Shown: positions 32,155 to 40,959 of the stretch, piece after piece
Layout: every line of letters begins with the position of its first letter
Numbering within the stretch: position 1 is the stretch's first letter
DNA from: Microbacterium sp. MYb45
GTDB lineage: Bacteria > Actinomycetota > Actinomycetes > Actinomycetales > Microbacteriaceae
NCBI RefSeq assembly: GCF_002979655.1
Contig: NZ_PCPG01000004.1
Coordinates: 216,100 to 280,099, forward strand
Length of the DNA: 64,000 nucleotides
Reading direction: 5' to 3'
The notes under the pieces: model-generated
Database searches by the model: none
What the model saw: only the letters and a program-made list of their open reading frames with translations
What the model was told of the DNA's origin: nothing
Translations under genes and position numbers: made by a program

Positions 32155-33246
32155 ATGTGCACACGAGTTGTCTGGCCCGATGCCAATGGTGCAGTCATCG
32201 TTGGCCGAAACATGGACTTCCATATGGACCTGCTCTCCAACCTCTGGAAGCTCCCCCGTGGCATCGAGCGCTCCGACGGTGTCCATGGCACCCTCACCTG
32301 GAAGGCCAAGTACGGAAGCATCATCGCGACGGCGTTCGACCTCATCGCGTGCGACGGCATGAACGAGAAGGGCTTCGCGGGTCACATCCTGTGGCTTGCC
32401 GAATCCGACTACGGCAGACCCGCAGCGGATGCGACTCAGCTGAGCCAGGCGGTGTGGCTGCAGTACTATCTCGACAACTTCGCCACGGTCGCCGAGGCCG
32501 TCGCGTGGACGAACGAGTCGCAGGTGCAGATCGCTCAGCTCTTCGACCCGACGGGGCACCTCGTTCCCACGCTGCACCTGGCGATCAACGACGCGACCGG
32601 CGACTCGGCGATCATCGAGTACACCGACGGTAAGCCGAAGGTGTACCACAGCCGCGAGTACCAGGTGATGACCAACTCCCCGACGTTCGACAAGCAGCTC
32701 GACCTCGTGAAGGAGGTCGAAGGCCTCGGCGGTGACAAGCCGCTTCCCGGGTCGACCTTGGCCAGTGATCGCTTCGCGCGCGCCTCCTTCTACGTGGCGC
32801 ACCAGAAACAGCCGAAGACTCAGATCGAGGCGATCTCGGCGATGTTCAGCATCATCCGCAACGCGGCACAGCCGTTCCGAACGCCAGAGGAGGGCAAACC
32901 CGACGCGTCGCAGACCATCTGGCAGGTGGTGCTCGACCTCACCAACATGCGCTACGCCTTCGAATCGACGACCCGACCGAACATCGTCTGGGTCGATTTC
33001 GCCGACATGAGCTTCAACGAGGGCACCAAAATCCTCAAGCTCGACCTGGTGGGGCGACTGGCTTTGGAGGGCGGCCTGGTCGGCAACGCCAGCCACCATT
33101 TCGCGGATGTCGGAGAGCTCGGCCAGCAGGTGCTGGCCACCGGGACCGAAGCACTCGAGTTCGTGGCGCGCAAGCAGGACGAGTTCGCCGCGATCACGAA
33201 GGCCGTTCAGAGCCTGGTCGGCGAGAAGAAGCCCCACGCCGCATAA
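32155..33246 (+). CDS. Choloylglycine hydrolase-family Ntn amidase (BSH/penicillin acylase-like), copy 1
   Basis: 363 residues from ATG 32155; the frame is open further upstream, but this start exposes the nucleophile Cys2 after Met removal. The Ntn-hydrolase residues are visible: Cys2, Arg18 and Asp21 (GRNMDFH), Asn70 (DGMNEKG), Asn174 (VMTNSPTF) and an Arg around 206-209 (LASDRFARA). There is no signal peptide, so it is cytosolic. Family members hydrolyse bile-salt amides, penicillin V or N-acyl homoserine lactones; for an environmental actinobacterium an acyl-amide or acyl-HSL substrate is as likely as bile salts. It has a frameshifted paralogue at 47019. Confidence 0.88.
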   Translation: MCTRVVWPDANGAVIVGRNMDFHMDLLSNLWKLPRGIERSDGVHGTLTWKAKYGSIIATAFDLIACDGMNEKGFAGHILWLAESDYGRPAADATQLSQAVWLQYYLDNFATVAEAVAWTNESQVQIAQLFDPTGHLVPTLHLAINDATGDSAIIEYTDGKPKVYHSREYQVMTNSPTFDKQLDLVKEVEGLGGDKPLPGSTLASDRFARASFYVAHQKQPKTQIEAISAMFSIIRNAAQPFRTPEEGKPDASQTIWQVVLDLTNMRYAFESTTRPNIVWVDFADMSFNEGTKILKLDLVGRLALEGGLVGNASHHFADVGELGQQVLATGTEALEFVARKQDEFAAITKAVQSLVGEKKPHAA

Positions 33247-33284
33247 CGCCCGGCACCGCCCGATCGACTCTCGAGGAAACGCCT

Positions 33285-33845
33285 ATGCACGCTGCACCCA
33301 CGTCCACGAAGACCGCCTTCGACGGCATCCGCATCGCCATCGGCGTGGGGGGATCGCTCGCCCTCGTCGTCGGGGTGGTGATCCTCGTCTGGCCGGGCAA
33401 GACCGCGATGGCCGTCACCGCTCTCGTCGCCGCCTACGCGATCGTCGCCGGTGTCATCTACGCGGCCATCGGCGGGCTGAGCAGGACGAAGGGCGGATGG
33501 GCGCGCGTCGGCCACGTGCTGCTCGGCCTGATCTTCATCGTCGCCGGGGTGATCGCGTTCACGAGCCTCGGTCAGACCGCGGTCTGGCTGGGAGCCTTCC
33601 TCGGCGTGCTCGTCGGCATCCTGTGGATCGTCGAGGGCATCGTCGCTCTGAGCACCCTCTCCGGAACCGGCTCCAGGGTCTGGTCGATCGTCTTCGCGAT
33701 CTTCTCGATCGTGGCTGGAGCGGTGCTGCTGTTCGCACCGCTGTGGGGCGCCATGGTGCTGTGGATGCTGATGGGTATCTCGCTCATCGTCCTCGGCGTG
33801 GTGAACATCGTGCGAGCGATCACGTTCGGTCGCATGCAGCGTTGA
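33285..33845 (+). CDS. HdeD-like DUF308 membrane protein
   Basis: 186 residues with six predicted spans in three repeated hairpins, e.g. IAIGVGGSLALVVGVVILVWPG, AVTALVAAYAIVAGVIYAAIGG, VGHVLLGLIFIVAGVIAF, TAVWLGAFLGVLVGILWIVEGIVAL, and VWSIVFAIFSIVAGAVLLFAPLWGAMVL. The internal pattern GLxxIxxGxxxL(F)xP is that of DUF308/HdeD, an inner-membrane protein of E. coli acid resistance. It lies 38 bp after the amidase gene and is probably co-transcribed. The link to acid stress is by family analogy and by glutamate decarboxylase nearby. Confidence 0.87.
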   Translation: MHAAPTSTKTAFDGIRIAIGVGGSLALVVGVVILVWPGKTAMAVTALVAAYAIVAGVIYAAIGGLSRTKGGWARVGHVLLGLIFIVAGVIAFTSLGQTAVWLGAFLGVLVGILWIVEGIVALSTLSGTGSRVWSIVFAIFSIVAGAVLLFAPLWGAMVLWMLMGISLIVLGVVNIVRAITFGRMQR

Positions 33846-33899
33846 TCACGGACGGTCGCGCCGGCTGCCCGAACGTGGCCAGCGCGACCGTCCGTGGTC
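33844..33899. terminator. Long bidirectional terminator hairpin
   Basis: Arms 33844-33861 and 33882-33899 pair over 18 bp (core CACGGACGGTCGCGC) with a single G-T wobble, around a 20-nt loop. It fills the gap between the convergent HdeD-like and LuxR-type genes, just after the former's stop codon, and would end transcription from both sides. Confidence 0.8.
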
Positions 33900-33915
33900 G
33901 ATGCGGCGAAGGCGA

Positions 33916-35463
33916 TCAGTCGCTCATGGAGGCAGCGAGCAGACGCATGCGCGTCGCGATGCGAATCGCCTCTTCTCGAGTCGAGCACCCCAGCTTGCGG
34001 TAGATCGAGCGCAGCTGCGACTTCACGGTGTTCGGCGACACGTGGAAGCTCGATGCCATGTTCGCCGTCGACCGCTGTGCCGGCAGCGCGTTGAGGATAC
34101 GGAGTTCGCCCGAGGTGAGCGACGGTCGCGCTTGGAGATCCCGGAACACGATGCCCTCCGTCACCACGACCCACTCCTCGGCGGCTTCCGCATCCAGCAC
34201 TTCCTTGATGCGATCCACGAGCTGTCGCGGCATCACTTCCAGCAGGCGTCGGCGGTCGGCGCGCTGGGAGATCCTCGAGATCTGGCGTGCGGTCTCCGCA
34301 TCGATCTCGCCCGTTCGCGCGAGCTCGAGCCACCCGGAGAGCAGCACGGCTTCGGCGCGCTGCGCAGGTCCGAGCGTCTGGTCCGATGCCAGCGCGCGAA
34401 GCTCGTGTGCCGCCGTGTCCAGCCGCCCGTCGTGGAGCGCGAGATGGGCGGTCGCCAGCAGGGTGAGCACGCCGACCTTGGGGTTTTCCTTGACGACCGT
34501 CCAGGCATACGCGGAGTCACCCGTGGCGATGAGCGCCTCGATGGTCGAGGAGGCGACGACGTCGGCGGCGAACGAGCCCCGCTGAGTCGGATGCCCGTCC
34601 GAAGCCAGTCGGATCGCCTCGAGCGCATCCTCCGGCCGATGCCGCGAGAGATAGGCACGGCAACGGGCCAGCAGAGCGAACGGCCAGTTGAGTTCGATGC
34701 TGTCGACCGGGCACGCTCCCGACAGCAACTCGTCGACGTCACCCGACCGGCGGTCCACGGCAATGAGCGCCCTGGCGATGAGCTCGGACGACATCGTCGC
34801 GCTCGCATGGAGGGCGGTCACCTCCGGCATCTCCTCCGCCTCGGCGAGCGCGCGTTCCGCCTCACTCAGAGTGCCGCGGATCGCGTGTGCGAGTGCGGTT
34901 CGGGCGAGAGCCATACGTTCGGCGTACTCCTGCCCGGAGAACTTGCCCAGCTGACGAGCCGTCGCGAACTCCAACAGCGCCCGCCCCGAGTCGCCGGCGG
35001 CGAGCATCGTGGTCCCGATCTGATGATGGAGGAACCACAGGGGCCCGTCGATGCGTTCCCGGCCCTCGGCTGCCGTCTCGAGAAGGCGATCCTCGAGCCG
35101 CCGCGCGTAGACCATGGCGGCCGTGACGTCGCCGTTGACGCGGAACGAGAGCATTTGGGCAAGAGTGAGGAAGTCGAGCTCATCGGCGCTCATCAGGCGC
35201 GCATCCTGGGCGTGCGGGACCGGCTGATAGGCCCGAGCCCTGCGGGCGAGCACGGCCGTCATCGGATGGATCACTCGAAGAATGGGATGCCGGTCGAGCA
35301 GACTGCTCGGGAGCTCGACGACCGCTGCCGTCAACGCGTCGGGATGCGTCGTGTAGAGCGGCCATACGTTGGAGACGACGGTGCGGGCGATGGTTTCTGG
35401 ATGTCCGGCACGCACTGCCTTCGCGAGCTCATCGCGGGCGCGGTCCGTGTCGGTGAGGTTCAT
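33916..35463 (-). CDS. LuxR-type transcriptional regulator without ATPase domain, copy 1
   Basis: 515 residues from ATG 35463 (MNLTDTDRARDELAKAV), a start matched by the paralogue at 48108. Residues about 440-510 form a GerE/LuxR HTH: SLTSGELRILNALPAQRSTANMASSFHVSPNTVKSQLRSIYRKLGCSTREEAIRIA (recognition helix VSPNTVKSQL). The preceding ~430 residues are helical repeats rich in Ala/Leu/Arg (TPR/MalT-like), with no Walker motifs, receiver or PAS domain. It is thus like the C-terminal two-thirds of a MalT regulator. It converges on the amidase/HdeD genes; a CGGGTG array lies about 250 bp upstream of its start. Target genes are inferred, not shown. Confidence 0.85.
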   Translation of the reverse strand: MNLTDTDRARDELAKAVRAGHPETIARTVVSNVWPLYTTHPDALTAAVVELPSSLLDRHPILRVIHPMTAVLARRARAYQPVPHAQDARLMSADELDFLTLAQMLSFRVNGDVTAAMVYARRLEDRLLETAAEGRERIDGPLWFLHHQIGTTMLAAGDSGRALLEFATARQLGKFSGQEYAERMALARTALAHAIRGTLSEAERALAEAEEMPEVTALHASATMSSELIARALIAVDRRSGDVDELLSGACPVDSIELNWPFALLARCRAYLSRHRPEDALEAIRLASDGHPTQRGSFAADVVASSTIEALIATGDSAYAWTVVKENPKVGVLTLLATAHLALHDGRLDTAAHELRALASDQTLGPAQRAEAVLLSGWLELARTGEIDAETARQISRISQRADRRRLLEVMPRQLVDRIKEVLDAEAAEEWVVVTEGIVFRDLQARPSLTSGELRILNALPAQRSTANMASSFHVSPNTVKSQLRSIYRKLGCSTREEAIRIATRMRLLAASMSD

Positions 35464-35797
35464 GCGGGCCCCACCCAGGCTCTTTCCGGAGAGGTTCGAG
35501 GTGTTCGCACCACGACGGGACGGAGGAGCTCCCGACGAAGGACAGTCGTGCACTTGTCGTTAAAAGCGGTCGCTCGAAGCATCGTTACCCCCTGCTCTGC
35601 CGACGCTCTGGGGAAGCGCCGGTCCTGTAAGACGAGAAACCAACCCCCTCGGTTCCTCGCTGACTCCTTCCTAATATATTGGCGGGCTCGGGGCGCAGAT
35701 CACCGTCGGACATCACCCGGGTGTTCACCCCGGTGACACCCGGGCGACCACCCGGGCTGTCCGGCATCCGGGCCGCTGAGGACCCGACCCGCACCGC
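35464..35797. promoter_or_regulatory. 334-bp intergenic regulatory region upstream of luxR-type gene
   Basis: No gene is seen here. Reading leftward, a TATATT hexamer (35678-35673) in an AT-rich patch is a plausible -10 for the LuxR-type gene, leaving a leader of about 200 nt. The phased repeat array at 35714-35756 lies 35 bp upstream of it. The rest, next to the stop of the DMT-type transporter gene, shows no clear terminator. Confidence 0.5.
35714..35756 (-). repeat. Phased CGGGTG direct-repeat array upstream of luxR-type gene
   Basis: On the plus strand CACCCGGG (35714), CACCCCGG (35726), CACCCGGG (35737) and CACCCGGG (35749) recur at 12, 11 and 12 bp. Read in the direction of the LuxR-type gene they are C(C/G)GGGTG units, as at 31992-32044. 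The helical phasing and similar distance to a candidate -10 suggest cooperative binding of the same regulator. Confidence 0.6.
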
Positions 35798-36703
35798 TCA
35801 TTCCGTGCGAGCCTCCGCCCGTGACAGGGCGAACACCCCGCTCATCGCGACCGCTCCCGCCGCCGCCAACGCCAGGTACGCCCACATCGGCGCGCCGCTC
35901 GCCTCGCCCAGGATCGCGATGCCCAGCACGACGGCGACCGCGGGATCCACGACGGTGAGCCCCGCGACGACGACCTCCGGGCGGTTGAAAGCGTGGGCCT
36001 TCTGCACGAAGTAGATCGAGAGTCCCCCGGCGACTCCGATGCCCAGAATGCAGGCGATGGTCAGAAGGTTGGCGACATCCCACTTCAGACCGCCCGACTG
36101 AAAGGCAGACTGCACGCGGAGGATGACTGTCTTGCCGAGGGTCGCCACGAAGGCCGAGTAGATGCCGCCGAGAAGCACCCAGACGACCGGAGGCGTGCGC
36201 CGGCGCCGCCCCACGATCCCGACCACCGCCGTGGTGACCAGCATCACGGTCAGCACGACCAGCACCGCGATGAGCTGCACATCGGTGATCGCGTGCTGCG
36301 TGCTCACCATCGCCGCGACGGTCACGAACCCGGCCACCCCGAGCACGCAGATGGCGATGGCTCGCACCACCTGACGGGAGGGCACTCTCTTGGCGAACAC
36401 TGCCGTCAACAGGGCGGTGAACACCAGTGCGACGACGCCCACCGGTTGCACGACCATCAAGGGCGCGAATGTGAGACTGCCCATCTGCAGGAGCACGGTG
36501 ACTCCGAGGAGGAGAGTGCCGAGCAGCCAGAAGTGGTTGCGAAGGAGGTTCATGGCCTTCGAACCGTCGACTCCGCGCTCCGCTGCGGCCTCCATGGCAC
36601 GCACACCTCGCGCCTGCAGCAGATTGCCGACCGCGAGCGCAGCGGCAGATCCGACCGCCAGAGCGATGCCGATCAGAGGTGCCGAGTCGAGTTCCATGGT
36701 CAT
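35798..36703 (-). CDS. DMT-superfamily transporter-like membrane protein
   Basis: 301 residues with nine or ten hydrophobic spans, e.g. GIALAVGSAAALAVGNLLQARG, FWLLGTLLLGVTVLLQMGSL, LMVVQPVGVVALVFTALLTAV, AIAICVLGVAGFVTVAAMV, and VVAGLTVVDPAVAVVLGIAILGEA. The pattern (NLLQARG in TM1, PEVVVAGLTVVDP before the last spans) is that of actinobacterial DMT transporters related to EamA/NIPA proteins. Substrate unknown. ATG 36703 overlaps the stop of the Na+/H+ antiporter by 4 bp, so it is the last gene of a leftward operon. Confidence 0.8.
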   Translation of the reverse strand: MTMELDSAPLIGIALAVGSAAALAVGNLLQARGVRAMEAAAERGVDGSKAMNLLRNHFWLLGTLLLGVTVLLQMGSLTFAPLMVVQPVGVVALVFTALLTAVFAKRVPSRQVVRAIAICVLGVAGFVTVAAMVSTQHAITDVQLIAVLVVLTVMLVTTAVVGIVGRRRRTPPVVWVLLGGIYSAFVATLGKTVILRVQSAFQSGGLKWDVANLLTIACILGIGVAGGLSIYFVQKAHAFNRPEVVVAGLTVVDPAVAVVLGIAILGEASGAPMWAYLALAAAGAVAMSGVFALSRAEARTE

Positions 36704-38349
36704 CTCTCGCTTTCGAGGTGGAGCTTCACACTGATCTCGAAGGCATCGAGCTCATCGAGGACATATCGGAGGGCGGTCGTGCTGTGATGTCCGGACCGGC
36801 CGAGTTCATGCAGGCGCTCCCGCATGACGGCGATCAGGGCGAGTTGGAACTCGAGCGCCTCCGGGGCATCCGCACCGCCACGGGGATCGAGTGGCGCGAC
36901 GAATCCCGCCCTCGGGAGCGAAGAGAGCGCGTCGGAGAACGGCGTGCGCCCACGACGCTGCAGCGTGTCACCGTCGATCGCCGCTTGGGCGGCGTCACGC
37001 AGCTGCTCGTCGATGCTGCGGATCTCGTCGCGCGGCGGGCCGCTCGCCCCAGCCGCCCGGAGTCCGAGGAGACGCGCCAAGACAGGAAGGGTCATCCCCT
37101 GCAGCAGCAGACTGCCCGCGGCGACGAGGAACGCGATGAAGACCAGCAGGTCGCGCGACGGTACTTCTGCGGGCAGCGTCTGCGCCGCCGCGAGGGTGAC
37201 CGCACCACGCATGCCGGCCCACACGATCATCGCATTGTGCTTCCAGGTCAGCGGCGACGCGTCGAAGTACTCGATGTCGGCGCGCATCCGTCCCGCAGTG
37301 CGCCTTCCGGACCCGGCTCCGTCCACGGAGAGGCGGTGGCGCACCGATCTCGCCACCCTGGCGGTGTGCACCTGCATCATGGGGAAGACGTAGGCGGCAC
37401 GGACGGCGATCAGGATCACGAGTGCCACCGCGGCGATGGCGATGCCTGCGAGCAGCCCTTCTTCTGCCTCGAGATTGCTCTCGACGATCCCCCACAACTC
37501 GAGCCCCATGAGGAGGAAGACGGCACCCTCGAGGAGGAACGCGATCGTGCGCCAGGTGAGCTTGTCGGAGATGCGCTGTTCGGGTGTGAGCCATCGCACG
37601 GCCCCTTGCCCGCAGACCACGCCCGCCACGACCGCCGCGACGAGGCCGGAACCTCCGAGTGCTTCCGTCGGCAGATAGGCGATGTACGGGATCGTCAAGC
37701 CGAGGGCGGTGTTCGCCGTCGCGCTCGTGGTCCATGCCCGCAGGCGCAGCGCCAGCCACCCGGCGCCCGCACCGACGGCGACAGCGGAGAGCACCGCCCA
37801 GGCGAACGATCCGAGAGTCGTGAGGAAGGAGAATCCGGACGCCGCCGCGACGATCGCCGTGCGCAGCAGCACCAGTGCGGTCGCGTCGTTGAGCAGGGAC
37901 TCCCCCTCGAGCACGGTCACCACGCGTCGCGGCACTCCGAGTCGGCGCACGATGGACGTCGCGACGGCATCCGTCGGGCTCAGGATCGCACCGAGCGCCA
38001 CCGCCAGCGGGAAGCCGAGACCGGGTATGGCCCAGAAGAAGAACAGCCCGAGCACCACGGCGCTCACGATCACGAGGAGCACCGATAGGCCGCCGATCGC
38101 GGCGAGATCACGCCGGAATTCGATCGCCGGGGCGGAGACGGCCGCCGAGAACAGCAGTGGAGGCAACACGCCGACCAGGATCAACTCCGGGGGCACGGAC
38201 ACGGCGGCCACCCCGGGGATCAGGCTGACCCCCACGCCGACGGCGACGAGGATCAGCGGCCCCGCGATGCCCGTCCGCTGCGACAGCGAGCTCGTGAACA
38301 CGATCACGAACACGGCGACGATGACGAAGACGAGGACCTCTACCGGCAT
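36700..38349 (-). CDS. CPA1-family Na+/H+ antiporter
   Basis: 549 residues. About 11-12 spans from VLVFVIVAVFVIVFTSSLS onward; the central signature LGAILSPTDAVATSIVRRLGVPRRVVTVLEGESLLNDATALVL (split, residues ~110-155) is characteristic of NhaP/CPA1 exchangers, including the SPTD ion-binding region and EGESLLNDA. MIVWAGMRGAVTLAAAQTLP is the later conserved arginine segment. A C-terminal cytoplasmic tail of about 110 residues follows. It exchanges cytosolic Na+ (or K+) for H+ and supports pH homeostasis, consistent with acid/alkali-stress neighbours. It is co-translated with the DMT-type gene. Confidence 0.92.
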   Translation of the reverse strand: MPVEVLVFVIVAVFVIVFTSSLSQRTGIAGPLILVAVGVGVSLIPGVAAVSVPPELILVGVLPPLLFSAAVSAPAIEFRRDLAAIGGLSVLLVIVSAVVLGLFFFWAIPGLGFPLAVALGAILSPTDAVATSIVRRLGVPRRVVTVLEGESLLNDATALVLLRTAIVAAASGFSFLTTLGSFAWAVLSAVAVGAGAGWLALRLRAWTTSATANTALGLTIPYIAYLPTEALGGSGLVAAVVAGVVCGQGAVRWLTPEQRISDKLTWRTIAFLLEGAVFLLMGLELWGIVESNLEAEEGLLAGIAIAAVALVILIAVRAAYVFPMMQVHTARVARSVRHRLSVDGAGSGRRTAGRMRADIEYFDASPLTWKHNAMIVWAGMRGAVTLAAAQTLPAEVPSRDLLVFIAFLVAAGSLLLQGMTLPVLARLLGLRAAGASGPPRDEIRSIDEQLRDAAQAAIDGDTLQRRGRTPFSDALSSLPRAGFVAPLDPRGGADAPEALEFQLALIAVMRERLHELGRSGHHSTTALRYVLDELDAFEISVKLHLESER

Positions 38350-38378
38350 CCGGACTCCTCACGATCGGAACCCACGAC

Positions 38379-39050
38379 TCACCCGGCGAGGTCGGCGACG
38401 CCGGCGCCGATGAGCTTGAAACCGAGGATGACGAAGAGCACCGCCATGATGACGGCGTGATTGGTGACGAGCCAGTTGCGCATGCCGGAGAGGCGCACCT
38501 CGACCTTGCTCGGCGAGACGACGCTGATGATCCACGGAATCGCCACCGCTGAGATGCCGAAGATGCCGAAGATCAGCACGACGGCCACCACCTGTTCGAC
38601 GGGCAGGACGGCCTGCGAAATGCGGCCCCCCGCGGCGGCGAGCAGCGGCAGATCCTTGGGCGACAGCGGTCCCGATATCAGGACGCCGACGAAGAACGCC
38701 TTCCACGCGGTCAGCCCGTCGAGACTGGCCATCCATTTGGGAGTCTCGTGCGAAGAACGGCCGCGCCACTGCAGCAGCGCGAGCACGAGCAGACCCGCAC
38801 CGAGGACGATCTCGATGATGTCGATCGTGATGTGCGGCCCGGAGTCCGGGTCCTCCGCCCCCGCCGCTCGGCCGATCAGCACGAGGACGCCGACGAAGAG
38901 GATGCCCCACGCATAACACCCCAGGATGAACGCCGTGCCGTTCGTGCGCCCCTTGCCCGATGTCGCCATCAGGATGACGGCGACGATGGACAACGGGCTG
39001 ATCGCGACGGCGACGCCGAGTGTCAGCAGATCTGCGAGGACGGCGATCAT
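38379..39050 (-). CDS. GAP-family (Sap/sulfolipid-addressing-like) membrane protein
   Basis: 223 residues with six spans in the LysE-like fold: DLLTLGVAVAISPLSIVAVILM at the start (ISPxSIVAV is the family's half-motif), AFILGCYAWGILFVGVLVLIG, IDIIEIVLGAGLLVLALLQW, AFFVGVLISGPLSPKDLPLLAAAGG, and VVAVVLIFGIFGISAVAIPWI. It matches the GAP family of mycobacterial glycolipid-addressing proteins. Role likely export of a lipid or small molecule; cargo unknown. Start overlaps the preceding stop by 4 bp; the antiporter follows after a 29-bp gap. Confidence 0.82.
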   Translation of the reverse strand: MIAVLADLLTLGVAVAISPLSIVAVILMATSGKGRTNGTAFILGCYAWGILFVGVLVLIGRAAGAEDPDSGPHITIDIIEIVLGAGLLVLALLQWRGRSSHETPKWMASLDGLTAWKAFFVGVLISGPLSPKDLPLLAAAGGRISQAVLPVEQVVAVVLIFGIFGISAVAIPWIISVVSPSKVEVRLSGMRNWLVTNHAVIMAVLFVILGFKLIGAGVADLAG

Positions 39051-40129
39051 GCGCGCACCACCGGGTGCGCATTACGCAGGAACAGGATGATCCAGCTGAA
39101 GATGAGCAGAGCCGAGACGAGCTCGACGGCCGTCAGGTTGTAGATGCCGGCGGAGAAGAGCAGCGCGAGGATCACGATCACCCCCACGTAGACGAAGCCC
39201 AGCGCGACGAAGACTCTCGGCATGGTCGGGATGAGCCAGGGGAGCCCGACCACGAGCACCGCGAACGCGACGCACATGCCGGTGGCGACTGTGTTGTGCA
39301 GGAGGAAGAACCGGTCGACGGGAAAGAGCCCGACACAGGCGAGCAGCGCACCGAGCAGAACGAAGAGCCCCCGAACGGTGCCTCGCCGCCGTCGATCCGC
39401 GTCCATCTCCGAAGGCAGAGACGCGGTCCCGAACCGCGCGATCGTCGTGACGATGACGCCCGACACGATCAGTGTGACGTTGAACGTCAGCGCCGAGATG
39501 TCGTGGGTGATGCCGAGCGCCGACAGGTTCATCTGCCACCACTGCGGGTCCGTCGCACTCAGCATTGCCGTCACCATGCCGACCACGAGGAACACCGCGA
39601 GGACGAGGGACAGATGGCGGGGCGTGAGATTCGCCCCGCTCACGAAGGCGAGATATGCGCTGAGCGCCGTGGATGCCGCCGCGAGCACGACCGCCGGCGA
39701 CGCGAACACCGTCGCCCCGACGAAGCTGTGATCGAGGATGGTCGCCACGCCGATCCACCCGAGAAGAGCGATGGCAGCGTAGGCGGCCGACAACGCGACG
39801 AGGTCGAACCACCAGTACCTGGTGCCGTCGGCGGCGCGCATGTCGGTCGGCCTGTCGCGATGCGGACGCAGACGGGATGTCGCGAAACCGGCAGCGGCGG
39901 CCACGGCGCCGGCGATCGCCGCGAACTCGCCGAGAGAGTGTCGGCCATCGATCGGGAGCTCGCGGCCCCAGAACACGAAGATCGCGACGATGGCGCTTCC
40001 CGCGAAGGCGAACGCGCCGAAGGTGAGGGCGAAGGACTCGTCATCGAGCGCGCGTCGGACGCGACGACGGGTGCCGGTCGCCCCTTCATTCGATCTCGCG
40101 TCGATCGATGTCGTGCTGCCCATCGCCAT
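39047..40129 (-). CDS. Ten-span membrane protein, unknown function
   Basis: 360 residues from ATG 40129, preceded by GGAGGAGAGG; a second ATG 6 bp later is possible. An N-terminal basic segment leads to about ten hydrophobic spans (e.g. FALTFGAFAFAGSAIVAIFVF, LVALSAAYAAIALLGWIGVATI, LSLVLAVFLVVGMVTAMLSA, LTFNVTLIVSGVIVTTIARF, GLFVLLGALLACVGLFPVDRFFLLHN). The HNTVATGMCVAF stretch is reminiscent of DUF998-like proteins. It overlaps the GAP-family gene by 4 bp and follows the next membrane gene by 35 bp, so it lies inside the same operon. No function can be assigned. Confidence 0.72.
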   Translation of the reverse strand: MAMGSTTSIDARSNEGATGTRRRVRRALDDESFALTFGAFAFAGSAIVAIFVFWGRELPIDGRHSLGEFAAIAGAVAAAAGFATSRLRPHRDRPTDMRAADGTRYWWFDLVALSAAYAAIALLGWIGVATILDHSFVGATVFASPAVVLAAASTALSAYLAFVSGANLTPRHLSLVLAVFLVVGMVTAMLSATDPQWWQMNLSALGITHDISALTFNVTLIVSGVIVTTIARFGTASLPSEMDADRRRRGTVRGLFVLLGALLACVGLFPVDRFFLLHNTVATGMCVAFAVLVVGLPWLIPTMPRVFVALGFVYVGVIVILALLFSAGIYNLTAVELVSALLIFSWIILFLRNAHPVVRA

Positions 40130-40164
40130 CCTCTCCTCCGTCGCCACTGGCCGCTGCGTGTGCG

Positions 40165-40878
40165 TCATCGGAGGGCGGGCTCGTCGTCCTGGTCGGAGCC
40201 CGCCCGACCCGGATGACGGCGCGCTCGATCCCAGAACGGAAGAACGATGAGAGAGGCCAGCAGGAAGCAGAGCGCCCCGACGAAGGTGCCGTAGTTCGCG
40301 AGACCGTTGTTGAACGCATCTCCGCTGGGCAGGATGAACGCGCCCACTGCCGAGGCACCGAACGCGATGCATCCGACCATGTTGATGAAGACCGACCACC
40401 AGGCACGGCGCCCCAGGTCCCAGAGTCTTCGGGCATGGGCGTAGGCCACGAATGCGAGGATGCCGCTGAGGAGGAAGGCGACAGAGCCCCCCGCGTCGGG
40501 ATTCCAGACGAGCTTCTCCTGTGCAGCGATGCTCCGCGCGTGCAGGGCGCCGGTCGTGCTGACGTTGAACAGGATCGTCCCGAACGACTGCGTGGCAGCG
40601 GCGAGCCACTCCGCCCGCACCATCCGTCCCGGCGCGTAGGCCACCCTCACGGCCACGGCACCACTGAGGAACAGTTGGATCAGTCCGGCGCCGGTGAAGA
40701 ACCAGGCGCCGATGAAGAAGAGCAGGTTGGACCCGCTCGAGCCCAATGCCTCGCTCAGGCCGGGCGCGGAGCCGACGGCGAAGAACGCGGAGCCGATCAT
40801 GAACCCCCAGCACTGCTTCGTGACATTGGGCACGAAGAGCCTGCGGGGTGGATCGATGCTGGTCGCTGCAACGGTCAT
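40165..40878 (-). CDS. YrhK-like multi-span membrane protein
   Basis: 237 residues. QCWGFMIGSAFFAVGSAPGL and NLLFFIGAWFFTGAGLIQLFLSG resemble the YrhK domain; further spans are SVAFLLSGILAFVAYAHA, WWSVFINMVGCIAFGASAVGAFIL and FVGALCFLLASLIVLPFWD. It ends in an acidic/basic tail (RAGSDQDDEPALR). Function unknown; it heads a run of four membrane-transport genes to 35798. A strong hairpin separates it from glutamate decarboxylase, so it probably has its own promoter in 40879-40915 or relies on read-through. Confidence 0.7.
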   Translation of the reverse strand: MTVAATSIDPPRRLFVPNVTKQCWGFMIGSAFFAVGSAPGLSEALGSSGSNLLFFIGAWFFTGAGLIQLFLSGAVAVRVAYAPGRMVRAEWLAAATQSFGTILFNVSTTGALHARSIAAQEKLVWNPDAGGSVAFLLSGILAFVAYAHARRLWDLGRRAWWSVFINMVGCIAFGASAVGAFILPSGDAFNNGLANYGTFVGALCFLLASLIVLPFWDRARRHPGRAGSDQDDEPALR

Positions 40879-40915
40879 CGTCGCACTCCTCTCATCTCTG
40901 TGTGACTCGAAGGCG

Positions 40916-40953
40916 CGATCGGGGAGGGCGCACGACGGCGCCCTCCCCGATCG
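40916..40953. terminator. 16-bp perfect hairpin downstream of glutamate decarboxylase
   Basis: Arms CGATCGGGGAGGGCGC (40916-40931) and its exact complement (40938-40953) enclose a 6-nt loop, starting 7 bp after the decarboxylase stop. This is the strongest simple hairpin seen in the window and should terminate the leftward gadB transcript before the YrhK-like gene. A T tract is absent. Confidence 0.85.
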
Positions 40954-40959
40954 GACGGA

